Part shown: piece after piece, positions 21,308-30,188 of the stretch | How the letters are laid out: every line of letters begins with the position of its first letter | How positions within the stretch are numbered: the first letter of the stretch is position 1 | From: Tissierella pigra | GTDB taxonomy: Bacteria > Bacillota > Clostridia > Tissierellales > Tissierellaceae | Direction of reading: 5' to 3' | Assembly: GCF_009695605.1 (NCBI RefSeq) | Contig: NZ_VUNQ01000030.1 | Span: 1-42,781 of the forward strand | Length of the DNA: 42,781 nt | Notes under the pieces: generated by a model | What the model was told of the DNA's origin: nothing | The model's input: only the letters and a program-made list of their open reading frames with translations | The model's database searches: none | Translations under genes and position numbers: made by a program

Positions 21308-21336
21308 TTGTAAACAGCCAGCAGTAGCGGTATAAT
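21308..21336 (+). promoter_or_regulatory. Integrase promoter
   Basis: TTGTAA (21308-21313) and a consensus TATAAT (21331-21336) are exactly 17 bp apart, 54 bp before the ATG. A CAGCCA (21315-21320) in the spacer has a complement TGGCTG at 21359-21364, so a factor or RNA fold could modulate expression. Confidence 0.7.
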
Positions 21337-21389
21337 ACCAGTGTCAGTAGTAGATGGTTGGCTGCTAATATTAAAGGAGGAAGAAAATT

Positions 21390-22895
21390 ATGTTAGCAGG
21401 ACATTTAAGAGAGAAAAATGGATATTATCACATGATAATAAATTATAAGGGTAGTGATGGCAAAAGAAAGACAAAATCAATAAGTACAGGACTTCCTGTG
21501 AAAGGAAATAAAAAACGTGCTGAGACCATGTTGTTGGAAACAAGAAAGAATTATGTACCAGAAGATATTTCAACTGGCAAAGATATTCCGGTTCACTTAT
21601 TGTTAGAGCAGTTTATAAAAGATAGGGCTAAGTCGGTTAATGATAATTCACTATCAATATATAACCACAATATAAGATTTTTTATCCGCCCATACTTCGA
21701 GGATAAGACAACTAAAGTGTGCGAGTTAAGTGCTACTGTTATAGAGAGGTTCTATAACTATGTAAAAACAGAGCATCATGCAACTAAGAAAGTTATTTTA
21801 CAACTACACGAGATAATAACTATAGCTCTTGACTATGCTTTAGAACTAGGTTGGATTGATACTAACCCAGCCAAGAGTATTAATCCAGCAACGGATGAGG
21901 TTTCCATATTATTTACAGATTTTATGCTTGATTGGTTGGAGATGATGAAATCACGCATTGAGACTACAACCTTTGCATCATATAACAGTGTTATTAATAA
22001 GAGCATCATCCCTTATTTCAAAGAAAAAGCGTATACGCTTAAAGAAATGGAGGAGAACCCTAAATATATCCAAGACTATTATCAGCATGGGTTAAATTCA
22101 GGATTATCGCCAAATACAGTTATACGACGCCATGCTAATGTGCGTAAAGCCCTGCAACATGCTTTTCAACTGGATTTAATTAAATCTAATCCAGCAGACA
22201 AAATAGAACGACCTAAACAAGAAAAGTTCAATGGCTCTTATTACACAGAAGAAGAACTAATTAAACTGTTTGAAGTATCAAAAGGAGACCCTATGGAATT
22301 AGCCATTATCTTAGCAGGTTTCTATGGACTACGTCGTAGTGAAGTTCTTGGATTAAAGTGGGATGCTATTGATTTCAAAGCAAAGAAAATTTCAATCCAT
22401 TATACTGTAACGGAAACAAATATTGGTGATGGTAGAGGTAATATTGTTGTAGAGAAAAAAGGGACTAAAACGAAATCTAGTATGAGAATACTTCACTTGG
22501 TTAAGCCAGTCGAAGATTTGCTTTTTAATATGAAAAAGGAACAAGCTGAGAACAGAAGACTATGCGGCAGTAGTTATAATGAAAAATATATAGAGTTTAT
22601 AAATGTAAATAAAATGGGAGAACGATTAAAGCCTGGGTATTTAACACAGCATTTTTCAATAATCTTGAAAAATAATGGATTGCGTAAAATCAGATTTCAC
22701 GATTTGAGACATACTTGTGCCAGCTTACTATACAAAAAAGGTAGGGGTTTGAAAGAAATCCAAGAATGGCTAGGACATAGCGATATTTCTACAACATCTA
22801 ATATTTATACACATTTGGACCCTAGTAGCAAGGTTTCTTCTGCTAATGCTATTGTAAGCGTTTTAGAACCTACAAAAGAAGAATTAGAATCCTAA
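21390..22895 (+). CDS. int: Tyrosine integrase with two core-binding domains
   Basis: The 501-aa product is a tyrosine recombinase. Residues 1-50 look like an arm-binding domain ('HLREKNGYYHMIINYKGSDG'). The catalytic domain (about 283-490) holds Arg in 'GLRRSEVLGLKWD' (near 314), Lys in the following beta hairpin, His-x-x-Arg in 'HDLRHTCAS' (near 437-440), His in 'WLGHSDIS' (near 461) and the nucleophile Tyr in 'NIYTHLD' (near 473). All are present. Two core-binding-like segments precede the catalytic domain (about 65-165 and 170-275), each ending in an 'A-xx-LIxxNPA' type sequence. One is normal; family length is about 380-420 aa. AAAGGAGG precedes the ATG. It lies 64 bp from the tRNA-Leu 3' end, its likely target. 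Confidence 0.93.
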   Translation: MLAGHLREKNGYYHMIINYKGSDGKRKTKSISTGLPVKGNKKRAETMLLETRKNYVPEDISTGKDIPVHLLLEQFIKDRAKSVNDNSLSIYNHNIRFFIRPYFEDKTTKVCELSATVIERFYNYVKTEHHATKKVILQLHEIITIALDYALELGWIDTNPAKSINPATDEVSILFTDFMLDWLEMMKSRIETTTFASYNSVINKSIIPYFKEKAYTLKEMEENPKYIQDYYQHGLNSGLSPNTVIRRHANVRKALQHAFQLDLIKSNPADKIERPKQEKFNGSYYTEEELIKLFEVSKGDPMELAIILAGFYGLRRSEVLGLKWDAIDFKAKKISIHYTVTETNIGDGRGNIVVEKKGTKTKSSMRILHLVKPVEDLLFNMKKEQAENRRLCGSSYNEKYIEFINVNKMGERLKPGYLTQHFSIILKNNGLRKIRFHDLRHTCASLLYKKGRGLKEIQEWLGHSDISTTSNIYTHLDPSSKVSSANAIVSVLEPTKEELES

Positions 22896-22920
22896 AATGA
22901 TTAAGAATTTTGGACAATAA

Positions 22921-22954
22921 AAAAGCTCCTTAGTTGCGAGCTAAGGAGCCTTTT
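22921..22954 (-). terminator. Terminator of tRNA-Leu(CAA), possibly shared with int
   Basis: A perfect 9-bp stem GCTCCTTAG/CTAAGGAGC (22925-22933 and 22941-22949) lies between the integrase stop and the tRNA. On the minus strand it is followed by a run of six T, so it ends tRNA transcripts; on the plus strand the CTTTT after it is weaker. Confidence 0.8.
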
Positions 22955-22959
22955 GATAT

Positions 22960-23045
22960 TGGTGCCGGTGGTGGGACTCGAACCCACACACCATTATAGT
23001 ACTCGATTTTGAGTCGAGGTCGTCTGCCAATTCCGACACACCGGC
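22960..23045 (-). tRNA. tRNA-Leu(CAA), intact
   Basis: Read on the minus strand the 86-nt gene has a 7-bp acceptor stem GCCGGTG/CACCGGC, a D arm, a CTCGA/TCGAG anticodon stem with loop CTCAAAA (anticodon CAA), a long variable arm, the T arm GTGGGTTCGAGTCCCAC, and an encoded CCA. It reads UUG. Its 3' end faces the integrase gene, the usual arrangement at the integrase end of a tRNA-borne element. Confidence 0.95.
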
Positions 23046-23192
23046 CTAAATTTTTTATCCGCAGTACCTACTCATTCAATAGATTTTAGAAGGATGTGCA
23101 GGAGGGATATTGAGAATATTACAGTTTGCTAAGTTGCTGTAACCCTTGGTATATAGGGCTTTTGGTGTTTCGTTAATATAACCGACGAATTA

Positions 23193-23233
23193 GATTTTGA
23201 GTCCACTACGTCTGCCAATTCCATCACACCGGC
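23193..23233 (-). pseudogene. 5' half of a second tRNA-Leu(CAA)
   Basis: This 41-bp stretch matches the first 41 nt of the intact tRNA at 35 positions. It keeps the acceptor strand GCCGGTG, the D arm and the anticodon loop CTCAAAA, but differs in the anticodon stem (GTGGA instead of CTCGA), and its sequence leaves the tRNA pattern right after the loop. It has no 3' half nearby. The break at the anticodon loop is where tyrosine integrases often cut tRNA genes. Confidence 0.75.
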
Positions 23234-23298
23234 AAATACATTACTCAAATATAATAGCATAGAATACTAAAATAATCAATATTTTATTTTACCTTTTG

Positions 23299-23327
23299 TT
23301 TACTGAAATTATGTTTTGAGGTATACT
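23299..23327 (+). promoter_or_regulatory. Probable polA promoter
   Basis: TTTACT (23299-23304) and TATACT (23322-23327) are 17 bp apart, 29 bp before the polA ATG. It lies just outside the mobile region. Confidence 0.5.
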
Positions 23328-23355
23328 ATAAAGTAGTAAAGAATGGAGTGATCTA

Positions 23356-26019
23356 ATGGATAAGAAAAAATTAATGATTATAGATGGAAGTGCTTTAATA
23401 CATAGAGCATTTTATGCTCTGCCCTTATTGTCCAATAAAAATAATGTATATACAAATGGAGTTTACGGATTTTTAACAATGTTATATAAAGTGGAAGAGG
23501 AAATTAATCCAGATTATATATGTGTAGTTTTTGATAAGAAGGGACCTACTTTTAGACATGAACAATATGAACAATATAAAGGACATAGACAGGCTACACC
23601 TTCAGAACTAGTACAACAATTTCCAATTATAAGAGAAATACTTGATGCTATGAACATAAAATATTTAGAGCTTTCAGGATTTGAAGCCGATGACATAGCA
23701 GGTACATTAGCCAAAATAGGTGAAAAGGAATCAATGGAAGTTGTTTTAGTAACTGGAGATAAAGATTATCTTCAACTTGCTACAGATAATACAAGAGTTT
23801 TAATCACTAGAAAAGGTATTACAGAAATAGAGGAATTTAATAGAAATAAAATAGTAGAAGTATATGGAATTACTCCAGAGCAGCTTATTGATTTAAAAGG
23901 ATTAATGGGAGATCAATCCGATAATATTCCAGGAGTACCAGGAATTGGTGAAAAAACTGGACTAAAATTGTTAAAAGAATATGGTACAATTGAAAATATA
24001 TATGAAAATATAGAAAATATCAGTGGTAAAAAATTAAAAGAGAACTTAATAGAAAATAAAGATATTGCATTTCTAAGCAGAAAGCTTGGAGAAATTATAA
24101 CTTCTGTACCTATAGAAATTGGTCTTGAAGATTTAAAGACTAGGGAGCCAGATTGGGAAGCTTTAAGAAAGCTTTATGAAGAGCTTGAATTTAATAGTCT
24201 AATTAGTAAAATAGCAGGTGAAGATTTGCAAGAAGAAGAGATATATTCTTCTTTATCTTACAATATAATAGATTATTCAAGCTATGAAGAATTAATTAGT
24301 ACTATAAAAGAAGAAAATAAGTTTGGATTTAAGTTTATTGTATCAAATAATAAATATATTGAGGATACAATAATGGCTGTAGGGATTAAAACAGCAAATT
24401 CAATGAATATTATCTATCTAGATAATCAAGAAGAGTTTGCTAATAGTTTTAAATCTATATTTGAAGATAAATCAATTAAAAAAGTAGGTCATGATCTAAA
24501 GTCAGATATAATTATTTTAAAAAGATTAGGAATTGAAGTAGAAAGTATTGTATTTGATTCTATGATAGCTGCATATTTAATTAACCCATCTCAGACATCT
24601 TATTCTATAAATAATATAAGTAAAGAATACTTAGGTTATTATGGTAAAGACGAAGAAATTTTACTAGGAAAAGGAAAGTCCAAGAAAAGCTTTGATGAAC
24701 TAAGTAAGGAAGAAATAGGAGATTATTTAGCATTTTTATTGGATACAGTTTTCAATATAGAAGATAATATGAAAAAGATTATTGAAGAGCAGGAAATGCT
24801 GGAACTTTACTATGATGTGGAATTACCTTTAGTTGAAGTGTTAGGCAGTATGGAATATTATGGATTTAAAATAGATAAGGAAGAATTAAATGGACTTAGA
24901 GAAGAATATAATGAAGAGATAGATACTTTAACAAGGGATATATATGAATTAGCAGATATAGAATTTAACATTAACTCACCTAAACAATTAGGAGAAATTT
25001 TATTTGAAAAATTATCTTTACCAGTTATTAAGAAGACAAAAACAGGATATTCTACAGATGTAGAAGTTTTAGATAAATTAAAAGAACAGCATCCTATAAT
25101 TAATAAAATTCTTAGATATAGACAAATTGTAAAATTAAAATCAACATATATAGATGGATTATTGAATCTTTTAAACAAAGATACAGATAGGATTCACTCA
25201 AGTTTTAACCAGACCATAACTACTACAGGAAGAATAAGCAGTACAGAACCAAATTTACAGAATATACCAATAAGGACTGATGATGGAAGAAAGATTAGAA
25301 AAGCTTTTATTGCAGAAAATAAGGACTATATTTTAGTAGATGCAGACTACTCTCAAATTGAGTTAAGAGTATTAGCACATATATCTAGAGATTCAAAATT
25401 AATTGAAGCATTTAATACTAATGAAGATATTCATACAAAGACGGCTTCAGAAGTATTTAATGTACCAAGAGAAGAAGTTACATCTTTAATGAGAAGCAAT
25501 GCCAAGGCTGTAAACTTCGGAATAATCTATGGAATATCTGATTTTGGATTATCAAGGGATTTAAATATTTCAAGAAAAGAAGCAAAGGAATATATTGATA
25601 ACTATCTAAGAAATTATGAAAAGGTTAAGGAATATATGGAAAATATAGTTGATTTGGGGAAAGAAAATGGATATGTAGAGACTATACTCCATAGAAGAAG
25701 ATATATCCCTGAACTTAAAGCTAAGAATTTTAATATTAAATCTTTTGGAGAACGTATAGCTATGAATACTCCGATTCAAGGTTCAGCTGCAGATATAATA
25801 AAGGTAGCAATGGTTAAAGTATATAATGAGTTGAAAAATAGGAATCTAAAATCAAGATTAATACTGCAAATCCATGATGAACTTATAATTGAAGCAGATA
25901 GAGAAGAAGTAGAAGAGATAAAAGAACTGATGAAGGGTATAATGGAAAATTGTATAAAATTAGATGTACCTCTTATAGTTGATTTAGAAACAGGTGACAG
26001 TTGGTATGAAACAAAATAA
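23356..26019 (+). CDS. polA: DNA polymerase I
   Basis: The 887-aa product has the full family A layout. Residues 1-290 form the 5'-nuclease ('MIIDGSALIHRAFYA', 'GFEADDIAGTLA', 'GLMGDQSDNIPGVPGIGEKT'). Residues 300-470 are the 3'-5' exonuclease fold, but the catalytic Asp-x-Glu is missing ('FKFIVSNNKY' where it should be), so proofreading is lost, as in Bacillus and Thermus enzymes. Residues 470-887 are the polymerase, with 'DADYSQIELRVLAHIS' (motif A), 'RSNAKAVNFGIIYG' (motif B) and 'QIHDELI' (motif C). It removes Okazaki primers and fills repair gaps. It overlaps coaE by 14 bp. Confidence 0.97.
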   Translation: MDKKKLMIIDGSALIHRAFYALPLLSNKNNVYTNGVYGFLTMLYKVEEEINPDYICVVFDKKGPTFRHEQYEQYKGHRQATPSELVQQFPIIREILDAMNIKYLELSGFEADDIAGTLAKIGEKESMEVVLVTGDKDYLQLATDNTRVLITRKGITEIEEFNRNKIVEVYGITPEQLIDLKGLMGDQSDNIPGVPGIGEKTGLKLLKEYGTIENIYENIENISGKKLKENLIENKDIAFLSRKLGEIITSVPIEIGLEDLKTREPDWEALRKLYEELEFNSLISKIAGEDLQEEEIYSSLSYNIIDYSSYEELISTIKEENKFGFKFIVSNNKYIEDTIMAVGIKTANSMNIIYLDNQEEFANSFKSIFEDKSIKKVGHDLKSDIIILKRLGIEVESIVFDSMIAAYLINPSQTSYSINNISKEYLGYYGKDEEILLGKGKSKKSFDELSKEEIGDYLAFLLDTVFNIEDNMKKIIEEQEMLELYYDVELPLVEVLGSMEYYGFKIDKEELNGLREEYNEEIDTLTRDIYELADIEFNINSPKQLGEILFEKLSLPVIKKTKTGYSTDVEVLDKLKEQHPIINKILRYRQIVKLKSTYIDGLLNLLNKDTDRIHSSFNQTITTTGRISSTEPNLQNIPIRTDDGRKIRKAFIAENKDYILVDADYSQIELRVLAHISRDSKLIEAFNTNEDIHTKTASEVFNVPREEVTSLMRSNAKAVNFGIIYGISDFGLSRDLNISRKEAKEYIDNYLRNYEKVKEYMENIVDLGKENGYVETILHRRRYIPELKAKNFNIKSFGERIAMNTPIQGSAADIIKVAMVKVYNELKNRNLKSRLILQIHDELIIEADREEVEEIKELMKGIMENCIKLDVPLIVDLETGDSWYETK

Positions 26020-26623
26020 TTGTATATTAATAGGTTTGACAGGCGGAATATCTTCAGGTAAATCTACTGTATCTCATATAATAAAAGAAAAGGGTTATCC
26101 ATTAATTGATGCAGATAAAATTGCTAGAGAAGTAGTTGAAATAAACAAACCAGCATATACAGAAATAGTTAAGGAATTTGGAGAAGAAATATTACTGAAA
26201 AATAAATCTATAAATAGAAAAGAACTGGGAAATATTATATTTATGGATAGGATTTCTAAGGAAAAATTAGAAAGTATAATTCATCCCTATATTTTTCAAG
26301 AAATTAAAAATGAAATAGATAAACTTAGTATTTATAATCCTACTATATTTCTAGATATTCCTTTATTATTTGAGCAATATGAATTATGGAAGGAATATGA
26401 CATTAAATTTAATGAGATATGGGTAGTATATCTTGATAAAGCTACTCAATTAGATAGATTGATGAAAAGAGATAGCATTTCAAAAGAAGAAGCACTTAGA
26501 AAAATGGAATCACAAATGGATATAGAAATTAAAAAAGCAAAATCTTCCAAGACAATCGATAACAGCGGAGATATGAAGTTTTTAGAAAAACAGATAGATA
26601 AATTACTAGAAAAATTAATCTAA
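26006..26623 (+). CDS. coaE: Dephospho-CoA kinase
   Basis: The 205-aa product phosphorylates dephospho-CoA, the last step of coenzyme A synthesis. The P-loop 'GLTGGISSGKST' is near residue 9, followed by 'PLIDADKIAREVV', 'LDIPLLFE' and 'LMKRDSISKEEALRKMESQM', all family signatures. The ATG at 26006 lies 9 bp after AGGTG and inside the end of polA, so it is coupled to polA. A GTG at 25994 is open but has no ribosome site. Length is normal. The polA-coaE order is common in Firmicutes. Confidence 0.95.
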   Translation: MKQNNCILIGLTGGISSGKSTVSHIIKEKGYPLIDADKIAREVVEINKPAYTEIVKEFGEEILLKNKSINRKELGNIIFMDRISKEKLESIIHPYIFQEIKNEIDKLSIYNPTIFLDIPLLFEQYELWKEYDIKFNEIWVVYLDKATQLDRLMKRDSISKEEALRKMESQMDIEIKKAKSSKTIDNSGDMKFLEKQIDKLLEKLI

Positions 26624-26638
26624 TCTTGGAGGGGTTCT

Positions 26639-27292
26639 TTGTTGTTCAAAATAAGAAAATTAATTAAGAAAACTATTATATTTTTTACTATTATTATTTT
26701 AATAATTGTTGGTGGTCTTGTAGTTTTGACTACTAAATATCCAATAGGATATAAAAGTGCCATAGTAAAATATTCTAATGAATATAATTTAGATCCTTAT
26801 TTAGTAGCATCAATTATTAATGTAGAAAGCAAATATGATAAAAATGCTATATCTAGTAAAGAAGCCAAGGGTCTAATGCAAATAGCACCGCAAACAGGAC
26901 AGTGGGCAGGTGAAGTTCTAGGAATAGAAAATTATAATGCTGAAATGTTATTTGATCCTGAAGTAAATATTAGAATAGGTACATGGTATCTCAATAATCT
27001 TTTTACGGAATTTAATGGAGATTTAGATTTAGTTCTGGCAGCTTACAATGCAGGAAGTGGAAATGTAAGTAAGTGGTTAGACAATGAAGAATATTGTAGA
27101 GATGGAGTTACTTTGTCAGTTATTCCATTTAAGGAAACTAAGGATTATTTAGTAAAAATACAGGACAATTATAAAGTTTATAGTTCGGTATATAAGGAAT
27201 ATATAATGAATCCTACAGATAAAGACTCTTTATATATTAATCTATTGCATAATATTAGAAGGGTTTTAAAAGAATTAATGAGAAACATATAA
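26639..27292 (+). CDS. Membrane-anchored lytic transglycosylase (GH23)
   Basis: The 217-aa product has one N-terminal membrane segment (about 12-32) and an extracellular SLT domain (about 40-180): the catalytic Glu in 'NVESKYDKNAISSKEAKGLMQI' (near residue 63), 'GTWYLNNL' and 'AAYNAGSGNV'. It cleaves peptidoglycan glycan strands to 1,6-anhydro ends. The likely start is the TTG at 26639 after GGAGGGG. It sits 15 bp after coaE, as the third gene of the polA operon, a known clostridial arrangement. A short charged C-terminal helix follows the domain. Confidence 0.92.
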   Translation: MLFKIRKLIKKTIIFFTIIILIIVGGLVVLTTKYPIGYKSAIVKYSNEYNLDPYLVASIINVESKYDKNAISSKEAKGLMQIAPQTGQWAGEVLGIENYNAEMLFDPEVNIRIGTWYLNNLFTEFNGDLDLVLAAYNAGSGNVSKWLDNEEYCRDGVTLSVIPFKETKDYLVKIQDNYKVYSSVYKEYIMNPTDKDSLYINLLHNIRRVLKELMRNI

Positions 27293-27304
27293 TGAGGTGA
27301 ATAG

Positions 27305-29044
27305 ATGAAATATAAAAAAAATTTATCTTTATTTCTTGTAATATTAATGGTTACTATGACCATAGGTTGTAGTGAAGATAGTATGGTTCTAGGAAATAAT
27401 AAGGATACGAATTTACTTGAAGAAGGAGAAGGGACTAGGGACTATACTCCTGTCCCAGGAGGACAAGCAATACTTCCATTGACCAATTTTAATACTCTAA
27501 ATCCCCTTCTAACTGAAAATAGTAACTATTACTTTTTTAGTAAACTTATATTTGAAGGTTTATTTGAATTTGATAATAATTTAAATATAACAAATCAATT
27601 GGCTGAATCCTATAATATAAAAGACAATGGAAGAATTGTTGAGATTCAATTGAGAAAAGATGTTCTTTGGCATGACGGACAAAAATTTAGTGCTGAAGAT
27701 GTGGCTTTTACTATAGATACTATTAAATATGCTAGTTTAGATAGCACATATAAACAGATGTTTTCAAATTCATTGGGAGTATATGGACAAGGTGATATAA
27801 AAAACATCTTAAATGTAAATATTACTGGTACAAATAGTTTAAATATTACATTTGATAAATCTCTTGGTAATAATCTGGAAGTTTTAACATTTCCTATAAT
27901 ACCTAAACATATTTTCAATTCAGCAGGTAATAGTAGATATATTAAGGCGTTGGAAGTAAATAACTATAAGCCAATAGGTACTGGACCATTTAAATTTGAC
28001 TCATATGAAAAGATGAAAGAAATAAAATTAATAGCTAATGATGACTATTGGAACGATAGACCTTATATTGATGAAATATTGGGTATGGTATTTGAAAGTG
28101 AAGAAGACATACTAACTGCTTTTGAAACTGGACAAATCAGCATGGCTACCACTGTAGATGTTGACTGGGATAAGTATGCTCAGAATAATAGAATAAATAT
28201 ATTAGAATTTGTTTCTTCTAATTATGAGTTTTTAGGATTTAACTTTGGAAAAGAATTATTCTCGGGAGAGAAAGGGGAAGGTCTGCGAAGAGCAATAGCC
28301 TATGCCATAGATAGACAAGCTATTATTCAAAAGGTATATTTAGGACATGGCACTCAAGTGGATGTACCAATACATCCAGACTCTTGGCTTTTATCTGATA
28401 ATGCAAATAAATTTGGTTATAATATAGATTTAGCAAAAGCAGAGTTAAGCAAGATAGGTTTTAAAGATATGGATAATGATGGAATTATAGAAGATGAAAG
28501 TGGAAATAAGATTTTCCTTAAAATCTTAACTAATTCCTATAATATTACAAGGCTAAAGACTGCAGAGATGATAAAGGATGATTTAAGAAAAGTTGGAATA
28601 CTGGTTAGTATATATCCAGAAAATAATAAAAGCAATAGTATCACTAGAGATGATATAGATAAACAATGGGAATTAGTAAATAATCATTTAGCATCAGGAG
28701 ATTATGATATAGCACTTCTTGGATGGCAATTATCTGTAATTCCTGACTTATCCTTTGCTTTCCATAGTTCAAGGATTTCTCAAAATACAAACTTTATTAG
28801 ATATTCCAGAGAAAATATGGACAACTTGCTTCAGAAAACTTCTACTGCTGGAACAAGAGAAGAAAAATTAAAGTCCTATAGTGAATTGCAGGAATTAATT
28901 ACTAAAGATCTACCTTATGTAAGTTTATTCTTCAGAAATAAGGCTTTATTAATAGATAGCAAAATAATAGGAGACTTAAATCCTAGATTATTTAACCCAT
29001 ATAAGGGTATAGAAAAAGCCTATATACCAGAAGAATTCCAGTAA
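27305..29044 (+). CDS. Oligopeptide ABC transporter substrate-binding lipoprotein
   Basis: The 579-aa product is a family 5 solute-binding protein. A lipoprotein signal ends in 'MTIGC' with the lipid-bearing Cys22. Then comes the family body: 'GGQAILPLTNFNTLNPLL', 'KDVLWHDGQKFSAEDVAFT', 'RRAIAYAIDRQAI' and a C-terminal lobe. It binds peptides or other solutes outside the cell for DppBCDF/OppBCDF-type importers. No permease or ATPase genes adjoin, so it must share a transporter encoded elsewhere or act alone. It follows the transglycosylase by 12 bp. Substrate is unknown. Confidence 0.9.
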   Translation: MKYKKNLSLFLVILMVTMTIGCSEDSMVLGNNKDTNLLEEGEGTRDYTPVPGGQAILPLTNFNTLNPLLTENSNYYFFSKLIFEGLFEFDNNLNITNQLAESYNIKDNGRIVEIQLRKDVLWHDGQKFSAEDVAFTIDTIKYASLDSTYKQMFSNSLGVYGQGDIKNILNVNITGTNSLNITFDKSLGNNLEVLTFPIIPKHIFNSAGNSRYIKALEVNNYKPIGTGPFKFDSYEKMKEIKLIANDDYWNDRPYIDEILGMVFESEEDILTAFETGQISMATTVDVDWDKYAQNNRINILEFVSSNYEFLGFNFGKELFSGEKGEGLRRAIAYAIDRQAIIQKVYLGHGTQVDVPIHPDSWLLSDNANKFGYNIDLAKAELSKIGFKDMDNDGIIEDESGNKIFLKILTNSYNITRLKTAEMIKDDLRKVGILVSIYPENNKSNSITRDDIDKQWELVNNHLASGDYDIALLGWQLSVIPDLSFAFHSSRISQNTNFIRYSRENMDNLLQKTSTAGTREEKLKSYSELQELITKDLPYVSLFFRNKALLIDSKIIGDLNPRLFNPYKGIEKAYIPEEFQ

Positions 29045-29051
29045 TAATGTA

Positions 29052-29080
29052 TTGAAAAAAAGTTGAAAATATAGTAAAAT
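29052..29080 (+). promoter_or_regulatory. Probable tRNA-Leu(GAG) promoter
   Basis: TTGAAA (29052-29057) and TAAAAT (29075-29080) are 17 bp apart, 20 bp before the tRNA. Confidence 0.5.
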
Positions 29081-29100
29081 TATATTGTTATTAATAAGAT

Positions 29101-29184
29101 GCGAGTATGCTGGAATTGGCAGACAGGCATGTTTGAGGGGCATGTATCAGAAATGATGTGTGGGTTCAAGTCCCACTACTCGCA
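29101..29184 (+). tRNA. tRNA-Leu(GAG)
   Basis: The 84-nt gene has the acceptor stem GCGAGTA/TACTCGC, the anticodon stem CATGT/GCATG with loop TTGAGGG (anticodon GAG), a long variable arm, the T arm GTGGGTTCAAGTCCCAC and discriminator A. CCA is not encoded. It reads CUC/CUU. Confidence 0.94.
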
Positions 29185-29217
29185 CTAAAAATTAGATATT
29201 CAAATTATAATATAATG

Positions 29218-29260
29218 ACAAGGGTTTTGAATGAGAGATTCAAGACCCTTGTTTTTATTT
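29218..29260. terminator. Rho-independent terminator after tRNA-Leu(GAG)
   Basis: A long stem (ACAAGGGT-TTTGAAT at 29218-29232 with ATTCAA-ACCCTTGT at 29238-29252, one bulge) with a short GAGAG loop is followed by TTTTATTTTTG. Confidence 0.8.
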
Positions 29261-29308
29261 TTGTAACTTTTTCTTCTTTTTTCCGTATATCTAGTGGAGG
29301 GTGATAAA

Positions 29309-30187
29309 ATGGAAATAAAAATACAAAATCTTAGTAAAAAATATAAAAATGTAAAGGCTTTAAATAATATTAATTTAGCTTTCAATACTCCAGCGATGAT
29401 TGGACTGGTAGGACCAAATGGAGCTGGAAAAAGCACTCTTATGAAAATTTTAGTAGGACAACTTAAAGCTACAGAGGGAGAGGTTTTAATAGACGGAGTT
29501 TCTCTCAATAAAAGAGAAAAATATTTAAAAGAAAGGCTAGGATATTTACCTCAAGATTTTGGGCTATATGAGGAGTTGAGAGTAGAAGAATACTTAGACT
29601 ATATGGCTTCCCTAAAAAGAATAAAGGAAAATAAGAAAGATGAAATAAAAAGAGTTTTAGTAATGACTAATCTTGAAGAAAAGAGAAAACTTAAAATAAA
29701 GACTCTTTCAGGAGGACAAAAACAAAGAGTTGGAATTGCCCAGGCAATGTTAAACAATCCTGAATTGATTATAGTTGATGAACCAACTGTAGGACTTGAC
29801 CCTGAAGAAAGAATTAAATTTAGGAATCTTTTCTCTGAAGACTCCATTGATAAAATAGTTATATTATCTACTCATATTATTGAAGATGTAGAGTCCATAT
29901 GTAATCTAATCATTGTTATAAACAAAGGTAAGATACTATTTGTTGGAGAGCCTAGTGAGTTAGTTAGAAAAGCCATAGATCATGTAGGAGTTGTAGAGAT
30001 TATAGGTGCTGATAAAGAGAAATTTTTAGAAAGAGAGGTAAAAGGAGAATTTAAGATTACATCTACAGTTATAACTCCCACAGGTACTAAATATAGAGTA
30101 GTATCTAAATCTTTACCTTTATCTTTTGAAAAAGTAGTTCCCTCCTTAGAAGATGCCTACATATATTGTATGTTGGAGGAGGAATAA
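29309..30187 (+). CDS. ABC-2 exporter ATPase (first module)
   Basis: The 292-aa product is an ABC ATPase: Walker A 'GPNGAGKST' at about 35-43, signature 'LSGGQKQR' near 133, Walker B 'LIIVDEPTVGLDP', and the H-loop His in 'STHIIEDVE'. The DNA before it has GGAGGGTG, favouring the ATG at 29309 over the GTG at 29294. It powers the permease genes that follow directly (1 bp, then an 8-bp overlap). The family includes bacteriocin-resistance and lipid exporters. Its C-terminal region (about 220-292) is a domain found in this exporter ATPase group. Confidence 0.93.
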   Translation: MEIKIQNLSKKYKNVKALNNINLAFNTPAMIGLVGPNGAGKSTLMKILVGQLKATEGEVLIDGVSLNKREKYLKERLGYLPQDFGLYEELRVEEYLDYMASLKRIKENKKDEIKRVLVMTNLEEKRKLKIKTLSGGQKQRVGIAQAMLNNPELIIVDEPTVGLDPEERIKFRNLFSEDSIDKIVILSTHIIEDVESICNLIIVINKGKILFVGEPSELVRKAIDHVGVVEIIGADKEKFLEREVKGEFKITSTVITPTGTKYRVVSKSLPLSFEKVVPSLEDAYIYCMLEEE

Positions 30188-30188
30188 T

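Noticed and set aside
24300-24420. Damaged polA, since the exonuclease Asp-x-Glu is absent
   Set aside because: Loss of the 3'-5' exonuclease motif is normal in Bacillus- and Thermus-type DNA polymerase I; the frame is intact.
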